A stretch of 64,000 nt of DNA from contig CM026426.1 in the NCBI GenBank assembly GCA_014871385.1, forward strand, positions 85,332,947 to 85,396,946, in the 5' to 3' direction. Below are positions 1 to 11,931 of this stretch, one piece after another (within the stretch, counting starts at the first letter, position 1; every line of letters starts with the position of its first letter). Under the pieces are notes generated by a model. It was not told the origin of the DNA, did not search any database, and was given only the letters and a program-made list of their open reading frames with translations. The position numbers and the translations under genes were made by a program. This stretch comes from Ceratodon purpureus (Eukaryota > Streptophyta > Bryopsida > Pseudoditrichales > Ditrichaceae).

Positions 1-1560
1 ACGTCATGGCCGTCGTCTATTTATTTTAATAATTATAATTTCGTTAGTTTCCCTCTCTACCTCTACTTTTTTCTTATAATATTTCGATGGTTCACTCATT
101 TGTTTACTTATGAATATACTTCTACTTCACATTCTTCCCCAAGTGTAGCGAAATAGTATTTTTTAATATTACACCCGTCATCGTTATAGTTCTAATATTC
201 ATATCCATCCTCAACCTTCTTATTCTTTGTCTTGTTGATTAATTTAATTACTTACTTTTTTGAAACAATACCACCCCACCAAACATTCTTCATCAATATT
301 CTTAGTATCCTAATAATATATTTATTTCTAAAATTATGTCCCATCAATATACGTTCTCGTGTAATAATTTTATTTCCATACCTGTAGTTCCAAGTATTTC
401 ACGCCGTGCCTTTTTAATTTTTCTTGGTACACTATATGTCTCTATGAATTATTGTGTTTGTTTAATTTTCTCATTGTGTCATTAGTAAGTGATACTTTTT
501 GTACGTATATACTATACAAGTTGGAATCCAATTTTGTATTTCTATTTACGTTAAAGTGTATGTATAAACATATATTCCAATAGTATATACTGTAAATGTC
601 TTTTTTAATTTATTTATTTAATTTCATATAAGTTACAACTCAATTCTGGGCGTGAGAAACTACAATTGTTTATAAAAACAATGATTTCAATTTTATTCGT
701 TCACAAATTTCTATTATTCAATGACAATTGAATGTTTTTTATTTCATTTTATTTTTTTATTATTATCCCTCTTTCATCTCATAATGTGAGCTGATATTTC
801 TGTTTTTTTAATATTATCAAAATACTAGGATATGGGAGTTTGTAAAATAAAAGACATAAAAGTGCAAGAAGAGTTTTTATATTTCATAAATCTCTAAACT
901 GGGCGTGAGAAATTAGAATTGGTTATAAAAACAATGATTTGAGTTTTATTTCTCTCCTAATTTCCATTATTCCAAGACAATTGAATGGTTTTTTTTTAAT
1001 TTATTAATATCTCCACTTTATCTCATAATCTAAACTACTATTTATGTTTATTTTTTATTTTATCAAAATACTAAAGCACGAGAGTATGTAAAATTAAAGA
1101 AATAAAAGTGGGAGAAAACATTCCATAAAAAATTAGATTTAAAGAATCTATATAAAATTTTTCATTGTGTACCACTAATCGAGAAGAAACTGGATCTATA
1201 TTTCTAAGAGATTTATGAAACGGTAAACCGGTAAAATATAAATGCAAATCTCTTAACTATGTAAACATACTTTGCACCGCATGAAAAACCAAGTGTGTAC
1301 ATGAATTTATGCTGTAAATTACATATAATGCATTTTGACCGCAATGTTCCTTTTATCATCTCGTTGTTGACATTTACTATTCCGATTAGTTATTATAGAA
1401 TGTTAATTTATTACCATATGCTAAAACATGAGTAACTTGGTTTCTTTAAATGAAAATCGGTACAAAATGCTTTAGTATACCCACAATGTTTACGGTTCTT
1501 TCCATTCAATAGAATATATATTTTTCTTCATAAACGTGTTCACATTATTTGTAGATCCTA
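1..1560. other. AT-rich non-coding DNA
   Basis: No reading frame of coding character is visible. The stretch is strongly A+T-rich with many homopolymer T and A runs. Apart from the tandem duplication listed separately I see no gene, RNA or regulatory structure. Confidence 0.7.
646..1150. repeat. Two-copy tandem duplication, about 253 bp per unit
   Basis: CTGGGCGTGAGAAA begins at 646 and again at 899. Both are followed by related text: TATAAAAACAATGATTT, then a run of T, TCTCATAAT, TATCAAAATACTA and a GTAAAAT..AAAGA..TAAAAGTG segment. The units have diverged by substitutions and small indels, so the duplication is not recent. Confidence 0.8.
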
Positions 1561-1744
1561 GGGGGTTATCGACCCCCAAAGAACCAAAATATCACATAGT
1601 TCATTGGATCCCAATTTTAAAAGTCGACCCCACGTCCCCGATCACAGGATCTTCAGGACATTCCCCACAATATCCGGGATATGTTTGAATTTTCCATTTT
1701 GGGGCAGATACGGTGTCCAAACAATCCCAAGTGGGATTGTTTGG
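1561..1744. repeat. Two small inverted repeats at the left edge of island A
   Basis: GGGGGT and ACCCCC form 6-nt arms around a 5-nt loop at 1561-1577. CCAAACAATCCC (1717-1728) and GGGATTGTTTGG (1733-1744) form perfect 12-nt arms around the loop AAGT. They lie where the AT-rich flank changes to GC-rich island A and could mark an element edge. No matching structure was found at the right edge. Confidence 0.6.
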
Positions 1745-2230
1745 GACGGGAGGAGGGGGGAGAATAGGGGAGGAGAGGGGGGGAGGAGAGGGGGGGAGGA
1801 GAGGAGAGAAAACACAAGGGGAGGTGAGTTCCTTGGACCCTCCCCCCCCCCCCCCCCCTCCCACGGCCGACCGCGGTCGGAGGGGCCGTCCGCGTGGACG
1901 GCCGTGGCCGACCACGCGGCCGTAGCCTCCGACCGCGGGGTGGGCCACGGCCGTCACTGCAGGTTGGGCCGCGGCCGACCACGCTGACGGCCATCCGCGT
2001 GGTCGGCCATCCGGACCGCGCTGATGGCCGTCCGCGTGGTCGGCCGTCCCGACCGCGGGGCGGCGGTCCAGCGACGCACCCTTTCGGGAGCGGTCGGGGC
2101 CGCACGAGTGGTCGCGACCGTGTTCTTGAACGGCAGCGACCGGTCCCGCGACGGACCACTTACGGCCGTTGGATTCTCCATTCCCCGAGATCCAACGGCC
2201 GTATGGGAGCCGCCGTTTGACCTAACTGGC
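1742..2230. repeat. Purine tract, C17 tract and GC-rich motif array (left array of island A)
   Basis: A G-rich purine tract (1742-1835) and 17 consecutive C (1842-1858) are followed by about 370 bp of very GC-rich DNA. That segment is built from variants of CGCGTGG-T/A-CGGCCGTCC and GACCGCGGTC, in both orientations. The core ACGGCCGT is self-complementary. Related text recurs at 6690-7045, so two arrays bracket the convergent genes of island A. Reading frames through this segment are low-complexity Gly/Pro/Arg/Ala translations and are not called as genes. Confidence 0.7.
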
Positions 2231-2243
2231 CGTCTAGGGGTTC

Positions 2244-2266
2244 GGGCCAGCATAAAAGGCTGGCCC
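2244..2266 (+). promoter_or_regulatory. TATA-like box inside an inverted repeat
   Basis: CATAAAAGG (2251-2259) sits exactly between GGGCCAG (2244-2250) and CTGGCCC (2260-2266). It lies immediately 3' of the GC-rich array and about 340 bp upstream of the first plausible Met codon (2602) of the + strand gene. A TATA box is a reasonable inference; no transcript start can be seen. Confidence 0.5.
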
Positions 2267-2601
2267 TGCATCCTTTTTCTCCACTTGGGTGCTCGTGCTA
2301 CATGTGCTGGATCTACTTCAGCTCAGTTGCGTTCCTCCAAGCTTTTTCTACTTCCCCACGGGTTATCGTGGGATTGTGTTTAGGGTTATCAGCACCGTTT
2401 GTTGGTTATTATGAAACCAACAAACTAGTGCTTCATACCTACGGTTTTTTGGCAGGAGTTCGGGGTTTTGTTTTGGTCCTTATGCACTAGATATATACGA
2501 GATTAAATCAACTTTTATGCAGTGGGGAGAAGTTACAGCCATTGTTACAAGGTTGGTTCAATACACGGTATTCACTGGTACTCGCTTACCGGACTTTCGC
2601 C

Positions 2602-3968
2602 ATGCCTCGTAACGACCGGGGAGGATCCTCGAGTCCAAAAAAGAAACACCCCTTGGATCCATACGCTACGAATGATCTTGATTGCCTAGTAGAGTTTGGA
2701 TGGGAGGAGGAACCATCACCATGGAGGATGGTTGCTTGCAAGGAATATGTGAAGATGAAGCACCTCATGAAGTTGATCCTAGTACATCTACGTACCGAGG
2801 CTGCGGAGAAACAGGCAACACGGGGAGAGATCAGGGTCAACAATTGTGAAAGTAATCATTTCAAAATTAGATATAATGAGATATTTCAAGCAGCACAAAT
2901 CCAGAACTCCCAACCTCATATCATGTTGTATTTGAATATGGCAATGGTGTGGGCGGAGATAGTCTTACACAAGAGGGTTGACTGGACCACAATCTCGGGG
3001 CTGAGGACAGATAGAATGAACAGAGAAAGCATGGATCTTGACACAGCCTGGGTTGGAAATAGCGATTGTCCTCCACTGCATATTTCAAACCGTCGGAGTC
3101 CACCGGCACAAGATGCAGGAATACAAACTCTAGCCATTGAATATAATGATGAAGAATAGGAGAGACGTCATTAAGCTATGATGATGATGACAACTATCGA
3201 GGACGTCGCTCAAACGAAAATCCCAGGAATCCTAGAGGGCATCGTGGCAGAGAGTCATCGCGTACCAACCATGAGGAGTATGGACAATGCTCTGCCTACG
3301 AGGGACACCGTTCGCGAGATCGTCAAGACGTGGGACCCCACGAACGAGGCTATGGCTACGGGGAACCGGAAGGAGCTGATTTACCCTATGACTTTGCGGA
3401 TGATGCGTATGGACCGTATGGGGGACGACCTTGGCTGGATTATGCAACGGGATCAAGATACTTTAGTAACTATGACGACGGCTGGTCGGAAATACCGAGT
3501 CCTCCAAGGAGTGCTAGTCCGCGCCATCGAACACCTGCGAGAGATCATTACGGAACTCCCCGTCCATACGCAATATTTCCTCCACCTCTAGGTTATCAAA
3601 ACGACGGTACGGATCACAATAGCGGGGAAAACCGCAACGTACTTTATCCCGATGATAGAGTACCACCTCCTCCTTTTGGATACCCTCCCGGTCGAGTTGT
3701 AAGAGATACATATTTTGAGGAAGAATCAGAGTTGGAGCGGACAAGGCAAAATTACGTACTACAGATGGAGAATCATGCGTTTCACCTTAGACGGGATAAT
3801 CGAAGATTGATGGAGGAGAGAGAGAGACTTTTGAGAGCCTCGATAGATTCTGCAGGGCACGGGCCACAAGAAACGTACGATCGGGGAGGTCCAAGCGAAC
3901 TCCCCAATGATGGGAACTATTATCATCCATATGACTACAATGGATTAGGGTGGAGGGGAGACTATTAG
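2602..3968 (+). pseudogene. Unknown TE-associated protein, frameshifted
   Basis: I do not recognise the family. The first frame runs from Met at 2602 (MPRNDRGGSSSPKKK) to a TAG at 3157 and encodes about 185 residues of mixed globular character (W-E-E-E-P-S-P-W, then a helical Lys/Glu-rich stretch). The text continues in a different frame from about 3190 to 3968 after a frame change at the ATGATGATGATG run (3179-3189). The second part begins with a DDDDDNYRGRR-like acidic/basic stretch. It becomes Tyr/Gly/Pro/Asp-rich, then shows a probable coiled coil (E-S-E-L-E-R-T-R-Q..RRDNRRLMEERERLL) around 3720-3835. An upstream intron ending at TTTTATGCAG (about 2521) is possible. Taken together it looks like one decayed open reading frame of island A, convergent with the kinase-like gene. 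Confidence 0.5.
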
Positions 3969-4933
3969 AATGGGGTGCATGGTAGTACTTTCTACAGCAT
4001 CGGAGCGTACTGAGTCTTTAACGTGGACATTGCATGTTACAAATTTACAACGGAAAGTAAAAGATGCAAGCATAGTATGTACGTAGTTTGCAGTTTTGTA
4101 GATGGAGGTTTAAAATGTACGGACTCAAGAATATTGGCACGTGCCACATTTTGCAAATAGTATAGATAGAATTAGTGGAATAGAGTGTAGTTGTGTTGTC
4201 TTCTATATTGTAGTTGTCTTCACATTTGAAAGGAATTTACCTTTTTAATATTCTTCTAGCGGTATTCTAAGTGCACATTAATATCAATATCCCTTTTCTT
4301 AAAATGACAACTTACTATTGACATTGGTTACGACTTACGAGCACTAGAATATTATGAATCTCAAGACAAGTATGCAAAATAATTTTCAAATATTTTTTTT
4401 GCTAAATTAATAAGAATATCGTGAATGATCCTTTTCGAGGGATGCATATTTATATTTAAGCTATTTGTTTGTACCGGGGATTGTGAGCAATCATGTTATG
4501 CGGCCCTTACGCTTTCGTCTTCACAAAAAGAAGTCTAGTATACGTTTGCCAATATTTCTAAGACTAAAGCGTACAAAGCATATTGGTTACAATTCACATA
4601 TCACATCATTTTCATAATTACAATTGAGACTATTGAGTTTTAGCTGGATGTGTGGAGCAAATCCTTTTTCCGGAGAGTACGAGGGACGGAAATAGACCAA
4701 TCTCAATACACAAGACCAGATTTGAACCAAATGCAAATAAACTTTATAAACAAAATATTGACCGATGTACAGAACTTGAGATTCCAACATCTCATCATAA
4801 TATAGAATCTAAATATAACTATTCACTACTGAGAGCTATGCCCGCCGTCCGGCAAGAAAAAAAACATTATGAAATTATAGGAATTCGGAAAGGTAGATAT
4901 GCCTCTCCATATCAATACCCACGCGGATTGTAT
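3969..4933. other. Non-coding region between convergent genes
   Basis: This stretch is AT-rich, without a credible open frame on either strand. It presumably holds the 3' untranslated regions and spacer of the two converging genes of island A. No repeat or RNA structure was noticed. Confidence 0.5.
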
Positions 4934-6387
4934 CTAGTTAGGAGTGGGCCAGTTGTGTGTATCTCTAAAACGGTTAGTAAGATGTCCGAGTCCACCCACC
5001 GTTCCTCTGTTGTTTTGGCAAACTCTATCAAGATAACTTTCAAAAACTGTAGCGAGGTCTCCGATCCTCCCAAAATGGCGTGTTTCTACTGGCTCCGCTT
5101 CGTGGTATGCCGTGCACATGTTGCCGCCGTTGATCTTTGCCGCAATCTTCGCGGTTGCGAAATCCTCCGATGCAGCCGTCAAATCTGGAACGATTCTAAT
5201 ATCTTGGCTTTCTTTGTGTACGTATACCACGCAAGGATCCATCCAGTATCGCCTCCTCATAGTCTCCTCCATCTAATGGACACTCTCAAAAACCTAAGGC
5301 GACCTTCTGTTCTCCTCTATCTTCGTCATCAAGCCCTAGTCACAAACCTCGATGTAGATCTTGGACTCATCTTCTGGAAAGTGAAGTAGGATGTTGTCCG
5401 CTGACAAGTCATTATGGAGGTAACCGTATTTGTGCACAGCATCTATGATGTTACACAATGCCCAAGCAAGCTCTGTACGCTTACTTCGGAAAAGTCGGAG
5501 ACGCTTTCCTAGAATCGGATTGTCCTCTAGATTCCTATTGAAGATGTAGTGGATAGGGAGGTCACCCAGGGCCTCATTGTCCCTCTGTAGCATGGCTCGA
5601 AGGGTCCCTCCGTTCACTTAATACAAGAATCCGACATGTTCCTTCTGATGAGTGGCCAAGAAGCGGATGACACCACGATGGGGAATCCTTATTGCAAGAG
5701 ATTCGTTGTTGTGGTCCACACGTGCCAAATCCGGCCTCATAGACCAATTGAGCGGCCGTTTCTCAGCAAACTCCCAGAATGGTGGGATTTCCGGGTTTCC
5801 CTTGATACGACCCCTACGTATGGTACCATAACCACCTCTCTGAACTTCCTTGTCCAAGTAATAGAAAATTGCGTAGTCTGCAAAGATAGTCAAATGCCAT
5901 CTACGTAAGTCGGCGCCGTCTCCATCCCAATCGCAGAATTCCACCATTTAACAGACATCCGTCGATGCTTTCTTGAGCTCAGGGGCGCCATTAGTCTCTG
6001 GAAGCAATCTGCCTTTGAAATATCATCCTTGAAGGCCTTGACTCCCGCGCTTTGCTCCCTTGCATACTTAGACACAACGTCACGAGCATTCTATAACGCA
6101 TCGTGTGCACGCTGTGACACGAAATGAAGGTTACCGGGCTTCTGTCTCTCCGAATGCCAGTGCGGATCCATCAAACAATCCATAATCCTTTGCTCCATCT
6201 CTGACTTGAATTTCTTGGGCCCATCTTCCTCATAGCGAACGTAACAACTGTTCAATGAAACAAGGGTGTTCTCCTGGTAAAATTCCACAATAAATGCCGT
6301 AATATAATCCTTCCAACGTAAGCTTGGTTTGTCATCGTATTTGTCCGCCCATTCCCCCACATTCTTCAGCTTCTTGTTCTTGGGCAT
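4934..6387 (-). pseudogene. Protein-kinase-like pseudogene
   Basis: Read on the minus strand from Met at 6387, the product begins MPKNKKLKNVGEWADK and carries a helical N-terminal region of about 150 residues. A kinase-like domain follows: a Gly-rich loop (RGGYGTIRRG), an AIRI segment where the usual VAIK Lys appears to be Arg, a catalytic loop YLHNDLSADNILLH, and VCD-stop-GL at the DFG position. Asp of the HRD-like motif and Asn of the loop are retained. The frame is interrupted by TAG at 6091-6093, TAA at 5618-5620, and TAG at 5336-5338, 5294-5296 and 5273-5275. A frame change falls near 5950-6000. The distal part (YWMDPCVVYVHKES onward, to 4934) has no recognised motif. The ATP-binding Lys is doubtful, so activity is unlikely even before decay. 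Confidence 0.65.
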
Positions 6388-6518
6388 TGTAAAAAGCCTT
6401 CAGGGCTTCAAGCAATCGAATATCCAACTCCAAATAAACCCTCGATTCCCACAAAGATTAATCGGAGCAAAACAAATCCAAAGGGTTTTGAATAAAACCG
6501 TTTAAAAATTCGAAAAGT

Positions 6519-6544
6519 CCCCCCCCCCCCCCCCCCCCCCCCCC
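6519..6544. repeat. C26 homopolymer
   Basis: Twenty-six consecutive C residues lie between the kinase-like gene and the right GC-rich array. This mirrors the C17 tract beside the left array. Confidence 0.95.
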
Positions 6545-6671
6545 TCCAAATAAAAGACCCCTTTCCTCCCCATGAGAACGACCAACGGGGAAGGAGCAAC
6601 TCCCACACCAGTAGCAATCGGCCTCACTCCATATGGGAGAAAAAAGGTAAAAAAATGAAGAGGCGGCTTCC

Positions 6672-6683
6672 CCTTATATAGGG
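6672..6683 (-). promoter_or_regulatory. TATA-like box of the minus-strand gene
   Basis: The minus strand reads CCCTATATAAGGG here, about 290 bp upstream of the Met at 6387 and directly adjacent to the GC-rich array. The order array, TATA-like box, gene matches the left side of the island. Confidence 0.5.
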
Positions 6684-6689
6684 AAAGCA

Positions 6690-7045
6690 GACCTCGCGGC
6701 CGTCCCCACGGCCGTCCCCGCGGCCGTCGGATCTACGGCCCTCGCGGCCGTCCGATCCGGCGCAACTTTGCCTGAAGGCGCCGGCTGTCTGATCGGACGG
6801 CTGCGTCGGGCGACGGCGCCGCGTGGCCGTCGCTTGACGCCGCCGTCTCCGCGGACGGCCGCGTCTCCCCGCGGTCGCCCACGCGGACGGCCGCGTCTCC
6901 CCGCGGTCGCCCACGCGGACGGCCGTTGGATCCCGTGGCTGTCCCGGGGGCCGACTCCCCGATCGGACGGCCCTCCCAGGCCGACCATGGCGGCCGCGAG
7001 TCGTCTGATCGAGCCGACCATGGCGGCCGCGAGTCGTCTTCGCTA
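6690..7045. repeat. GC-rich motif array (right array of island A)
   Basis: Variants of CGCGGCCGTCC and GCGGACGGCCGCG recur throughout. Two exact tandem blocks are visible. A 32-bp unit starting GCGGACGGCCGCGTCTCC sits at 6851 and 6883, with a partial third at 6915. A unit of about 33 bp containing CCGACCATGGCGGCCGCG sits at 6981 and 7014. The segment shares its core ACGGCCG/CGGCCGT with the left array at 1860-2230. Confidence 0.75.
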
Positions 7046-8060
7046 AGTACTGATTTTTTCTCCCACTGTTTCATCCAAGGGTCACATAGGTCCCTTTCCC
7101 ACAACCTTTTCTGAAAGCGCCCCAAAGTCCTATGTTTTTGTTTCAGTGGTCTTCTTTTATTTTTATTTTTTTTAGGATGCATTTTTTTTTTTTTTTAAAC
7201 TTCAGTACCCTCTTCCTCACATGCATTGCCTATACTCTCTTATCCCTTCACCTGTCTCTATTATATTCAGAGCATTTAATTCTTTTAAATTTAGAACATT
7301 TAGTTTCTCAACATTTTAAATTTCTCCAAAAATACTACTTCATGACCCCTTTTGATCACTACTTTGTATCCCCTGGTCTGCACATGTTGTTTATTTTTTC
7401 TTTTCTTTGATGTTTACTCACTTTTTTATTCCGTTCTTGACTTCTTCTTGATTTTTTCTAAATCTATATATTTAATTTCTGAATTCTTTGCATATATTTT
7501 CTAGACTTTACTTTCGTCCTAAATTTTCCCTGCCCTTATTCTGGGTACTTATTTTTATATTTGTCTTTCAATTCATTTTCATCTCCATCTTTTTCTCATT
7601 TTCATTTTCTCCCTTTTTTTTTCCATTTTTGGTTTTCCATTCCTCTCCATTTTTCATTCCTTTCATCGGTGTCCTCATCTTCATTTTCATCATTTTTTTT
7701 TGGTTTTTGGTTTTCCATTCTTCCCCATTCCCCATTTCCTTTTCATCAGTATCCTCATTTTCATGTTCATCATTTTTTTATTTTTTTTGGTTTTCTATTC
7801 TTCCCCATTTTCATTTTCACCCCTTTTTTTTTAATTTTAGTTTTCCATTCTTCCCCATTCCCCGTTCCTATTCATCAGTATCCTCTTTTCCATTGTCACC
7901 TTCTTCTCTTTAATTTCTAGTGTCCCAGTCTTCCCCATTCCCCAGCCCGCTTTCATCGTTTTACTCTTATTTTCAACCCCTTATTCTCCATTTCAAATTT
8001 TCAAACCCCCTTTATTTTGGATTCACTTTTTACCGAATTTCAAGGAAATCCTCACCAGAA
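7046..8060. repeat. T/C-rich low-complexity region
   Basis: Roughly 7130-8020 is a polypyrimidine-rich stretch. Between 7600 and 7930 a degenerate unit of about 80-100 bp recurs (TTTTCCATTCTTCCCCATT, then CATCAGTATCCTCATTTTC). Open frames across it translate to Phe/Ser/Pro-rich text in several frames at once, so I do not call a protein. Confidence 0.7.
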
Positions 8061-8066
8061 CTGTAT

Positions 8067-8542
8067 TTAGGACAGACATCTGTGGTCGTCCTTCTTTTTT
8101 TTGCCCTTCTATGCTTACTGTGCGTTCTCTCCTGTCCTAAATTTGCTCCTCTTTAACTATTGATTTAATTTAAATGTAGTCGCACGTAAAGCCCCGCCAG
8201 TCCCGTAATTAGGACAGAGGAATGGCGCTGTCTTAACATGGTAAAACCTTGATCTCCAGGGCTGCCGACCTCCGGCTCTGTCCTAACAGCGCAATGTTGA
8301 ATTCGAGTTGTTATTTTTTTTCCCCACGGAGTTTCTGTACTTGCAATCAGTCTTCTACGTGCTTCCGCTTAAGTATCTCCCCACGTCTAAATGTTAATAC
8401 ATTCACATGAAGGGGCGAGATATGACTTTTGAAAGTGTATTTAAATTTCAGTATTCACATACCAATGGTCTCTGCCCTAAATTACTCCCAAACCCGACCT
8501 CGCCAGCTGCCCAGCGTCCCCCCTATACAGGCTCCGTCCTAA
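8067..8542. repeat. TTAGGACAG motif cluster, 3' side of island B gene
   Basis: TTAGGACAG or its complement CTGTCCTAA occurs at 8067, 8132, 8209 and 8278, with one-mismatch versions at 8228, 8472 and 8534. Both orientations occur and the spacing is irregular. The same 9-mer returns on the other side of the gene (11632-12870). Confidence 0.7.
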
Positions 8543-8706
8543 ACTGAACCAAATAAGAGCTAACAAAAACTGGACAGGAATGACTAATAGAGAAGGAGCA
8601 CCTTGCGCCTCCTGCCTAAAAGAACTAAGGGGCAGCCAAGGAAACAACTGCTTTGCATGAAAAGATCTTAGGCTCCACGTCTTCCACCTGCTCGCATGAA
8701 GGGATT

Positions 8707-11700
8707 TTAGGCGCCACGCCTCCCGAAGCCTCGCACGAAGGGTTTTTCAGTCTGTTTGCCTTCCACCTGCCCAGCATCTGGTGCGAGGTACTCCATTCCT
8801 GCATTTCGCTCCCCAGACTGACTTCTCTCCATCCGGCTGAAAGCGATGTCGCCCTCCACACACGGCGAGATCAGCGGCATGTCAAATGTACACATCACCT
8901 GCGAGGGCAAGGGTAAGTAATCCAAGTCATCCAAGTCCACTGAGATGTTCCACTCGGCCAACTTCGCGTGCATGTGGTACATGTTGTTTGAGAGCATCTC
9001 ATTCGCGTCATCAAACAGTGACTCCCCCGCACCCGGCCACTGCCCCGTAGCCTCCAAAGACCCCCATCCGTACTCGAGGTCGATGTTCTCGCGAACGAGT
9101 AGGACTGTCCTAAAAGCCCCCACGACCTTCTCCTGATCCACTCCTGCCTTGGTTACCCACATGTCCCGCAATATGTCCTCCTTCCCCTGATCCACGACGT
9201 CCATGCATGCACGAATAAAAGTGGCGTGCCTCCACTGCTGGTAGCTCTCCACCTGCCCACCCTTGTCGTCTCCGACATCCAGCACCTCTCTGAAGACTTC
9301 CCAACTTTCTCCATGAATATCCATTGTGGGGAAATAAATTTTGCCCACTCGTATGAGTTCTTCCATAGCGAGCATGACCTGCCTCGATCTCTTCATGAGA
9401 CTCTCCTCCGTGAGCCCAAGCACCGGACACAGCATGGACACGCGAGCCCCTGTCTTGCTCCGACTGAAGAGTTTCAGTGCCCTCGCAATATGGGGCGGCT
9501 CGTTCTTCTCCGCGGCCTAGCGGTTCTCCCGCTCCATCCATTTGATGAGACCATGGAACTCCTCCTCGGAGTGCTCACAGGGACTGCAGAGGCAGGGTGG
9601 CAAAGGCAAGTGGGTCATGTGACTGAACAGGGGCGACCACCCCCATTCCCGAGCCTCCGCCGCAATACTCAGGTCCCGGTCAAATCTGGCCATCTCCTCA
9701 GCCACAAACGTAGCCCGGTTCTTCACCAACTGTTTCCTCGCCTCCACGGACTCCTCGTGCTCCTTCACTCGCGCCTCGTAGCTCAGTACGTCATCGTGAT
9801 ACAGGTAGAAGTCTTGGATTTCCTTCTCGATGGATGCCTTGCATTTGGACGTAAACGCCTCTTTGCACCTGTCCAGGAGCTTCAGGGACTGGATCAGCAG
9901 CGCATCCTGCAATGAACAACCGGGAGGCAGCCATGGTTAATCTTAGCCGAAAATGACCGCTTAAGAATGCATGGCAAGGTTACATTGAATTCACCAATGG
10001 CGAGGGAAAATTACCGTCAAGTCTGGATTGAATTGCAGCACCCCCCATGCATGGGCTACCATCCTAGGTAGTTGGCCCACCTCCTGCAGCTTCCGTAGCA
10101 TCTCCACCGGGCTGTGAAGGTCCTTCATGCAGTCCGGTGCGAGAATTGTACCTACAGCGTCTGCAAGTAGCTAAAGCCCGGTGGATGCCCGGGCTTCCTA
10201 GGGGCTGCCTTCACCTGATTATCCGGGTAGAGCATTCGCGCCTTCTCTCTTGCTTCCTCTTGTATCTGCAATTGTGGACTCTGTCGTCCCCCCTTGGCTT
10301 GCACCTGCTCCTTCCCCTTTGGCTGGCCTGCCTCCTTCCCCTTCGAAGCCTCTGCCCCCTTCCCCTTCGCACCATCGTGGTCCTTCCCCTCCAAATTTTC
10401 TGTGTCCATCCTCCACGCCTCCGCTCCCTCGCTCCCTCCTAGCTTCCCATCCGCCTTCGACCCCTATGCCGGCTCGCGCTCCGCTGGTGGACCCGCATTT
10501 CCCACATTCCGCCTACCTCCCTTCACCGACGGGACCCACTCTTCCGAAGTGGTCTTATGCTCCGAACTTGGGGAACCCGGCCGCGGTCGCCTCTCGGTCT
10601 CCTTTGCTGGAGTCGTTCTAGCTTGTGCCGTCGCGGCCAGCGTCCTTCCCCCGACCCCCGGCGCAGGCGTCCCTTGCTTCTTTGGCGTCCCTGCAGGGCT
10701 TCTCTCCCCGACCCCCGTGCTCCCTCCGCGGTCACCGTTACTCCCTCTCTTCCCGGCCACACTGGATGGCCCTGCTCCGCCCTTCGGCCCACCCTACTCA
10801 GCACGGCGGCCCCCTCCCTCCTTACTCCCTTGTGCTCGACTGGGCCGCTACCTCTTAGGCGACCCGGCTTTGATTCAGTCGTTGCGCTTCTCACGCAGCA
10901 GCTCCGCGACAGATGGTGGGTCTTCCTCCCTTGCCCGCTTCCATTGCGTCGGCGTTTGCTGGCTCCCCCCCCTCCTCGTATCTCCCCTCGTATCTCCCCT
11001 CGTCTTTCCCTCTGGACTGGAGATTTCGACCACCTCCACACCTATGCGTACACCCTGCCCCTCCTCCGAACTTGTACCATCTTCTCCCGAATCGGTGCTT
11101 TCCCCATGTGCCTCCAACTTGTCACCATCCGTGTCTGGTGGCAAGTGTTTCTTTCCGAGCATCTGCCACGGAAGCTTGATGTTGTACTTCCGAAAGACCG
11201 CCCGGGACTCCTTATTTCCATTCACCCCCATCGCAGGATAAATCTTCAGAGGGCCCCAGTCATTGTACTTGTAACCCTCGCACAATCCCATTTGTCGATG
11301 CCATCCGAGGTTTGCTTTGTCCACCATGTCTTCGTCGTAGTACTTGTAGTAGAATGGGATCTTTGTCCTGGCCTTCTCGACTGCCTCCGGTGCCGGCTTC
11401 ATCCTTTGCCACAACAGGTTAACCTCCACCATCAGCTAGTCATATTCTGACATTGTGAAGGCGTCCCTATTCGGAGTGTATCCCACCCTTGTGCTGCAGC
11501 ACATTATGACCCGCTCTGGGCCGAATTTCCCTTCCACCTCGAGCTGCAAAACCAGAGCCCCGATGAGTGAGAACTCCAACTAGAATAGAAAAAGGTATTC
11601 AAACAGAATGACAATAAAACAAAATTCATGTTTAGGACAACCTGCAGATATCAGGGGAGAATTTGTAGTCGCTTACCCCCGGGACAACTCCTAGATCCAT

Positions 11701-11931
11701 CTTGGCGATTTTGGACTGCCATTACTCCGACAACGTCTGGACGTCCAGCTCTGTTGCCCTGAGCCTCAGCACATCGCAGGCGTCTTGGCGGGTGAGTCGA
11801 GACAGGTCCGGGGTGTTGGGATCATGGATCTGGGCAGCGAAGGACACCATCGTCAGGGCCCGAAGCAACGACATTGCGAGGGCAAACACAGGTTCAACGA
11901 AAGAGGGGAAAGGTGGGGAGACAAGAGCCAA
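8707..11931 (-). pseudogene. Unknown multi-exon TE-associated protein
   Basis: The family is not recognised. On the minus strand a plausible first exon runs from Met at 11931 to a GGGG|GTAAGC donor at 11677. A second exon starts after TTTTGCAG at 11543 and stays in one frame to about 10152. A third starts after CATTGCAG at 9909 and runs in one frame to 8707. The second exon has a globular N-terminal part (RVIMCCSTRVGYTPNRD; GWHRQMGLCEGYKYNDWGP), then a long Ser/Thr/Gly/Lys-rich linker. The third begins with a probable coiled coil (CKASIEKEIQDFY to VEARKQLVKNRATF) and continues as alpha-helical text. In-frame stops are TAA 11722, TAG 11436, TGA 10875, TAG 10464 and TAG 9517, with more TAG in the linker. 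A degenerate tandem unit of about 52 bp (CTTCATGCGAGCAGGTGG-like) covers the 3' end (8640-8760). Confidence 0.55.

Noticed and set aside
7132..8156. Phe-rich reading frames that could pass for membrane proteins
   Set aside because: They come from a T/C tandem low-complexity tract and are open in two frames at once.
10137..11450. Long plus-strand Pro/Leu/Ser-rich reading frames opposite the island B gene
   Set aside because: They are complements of the low-complexity Gly/Lys/Arg-rich linker of the minus-strand gene, which has splice-consistent exons and better composition.
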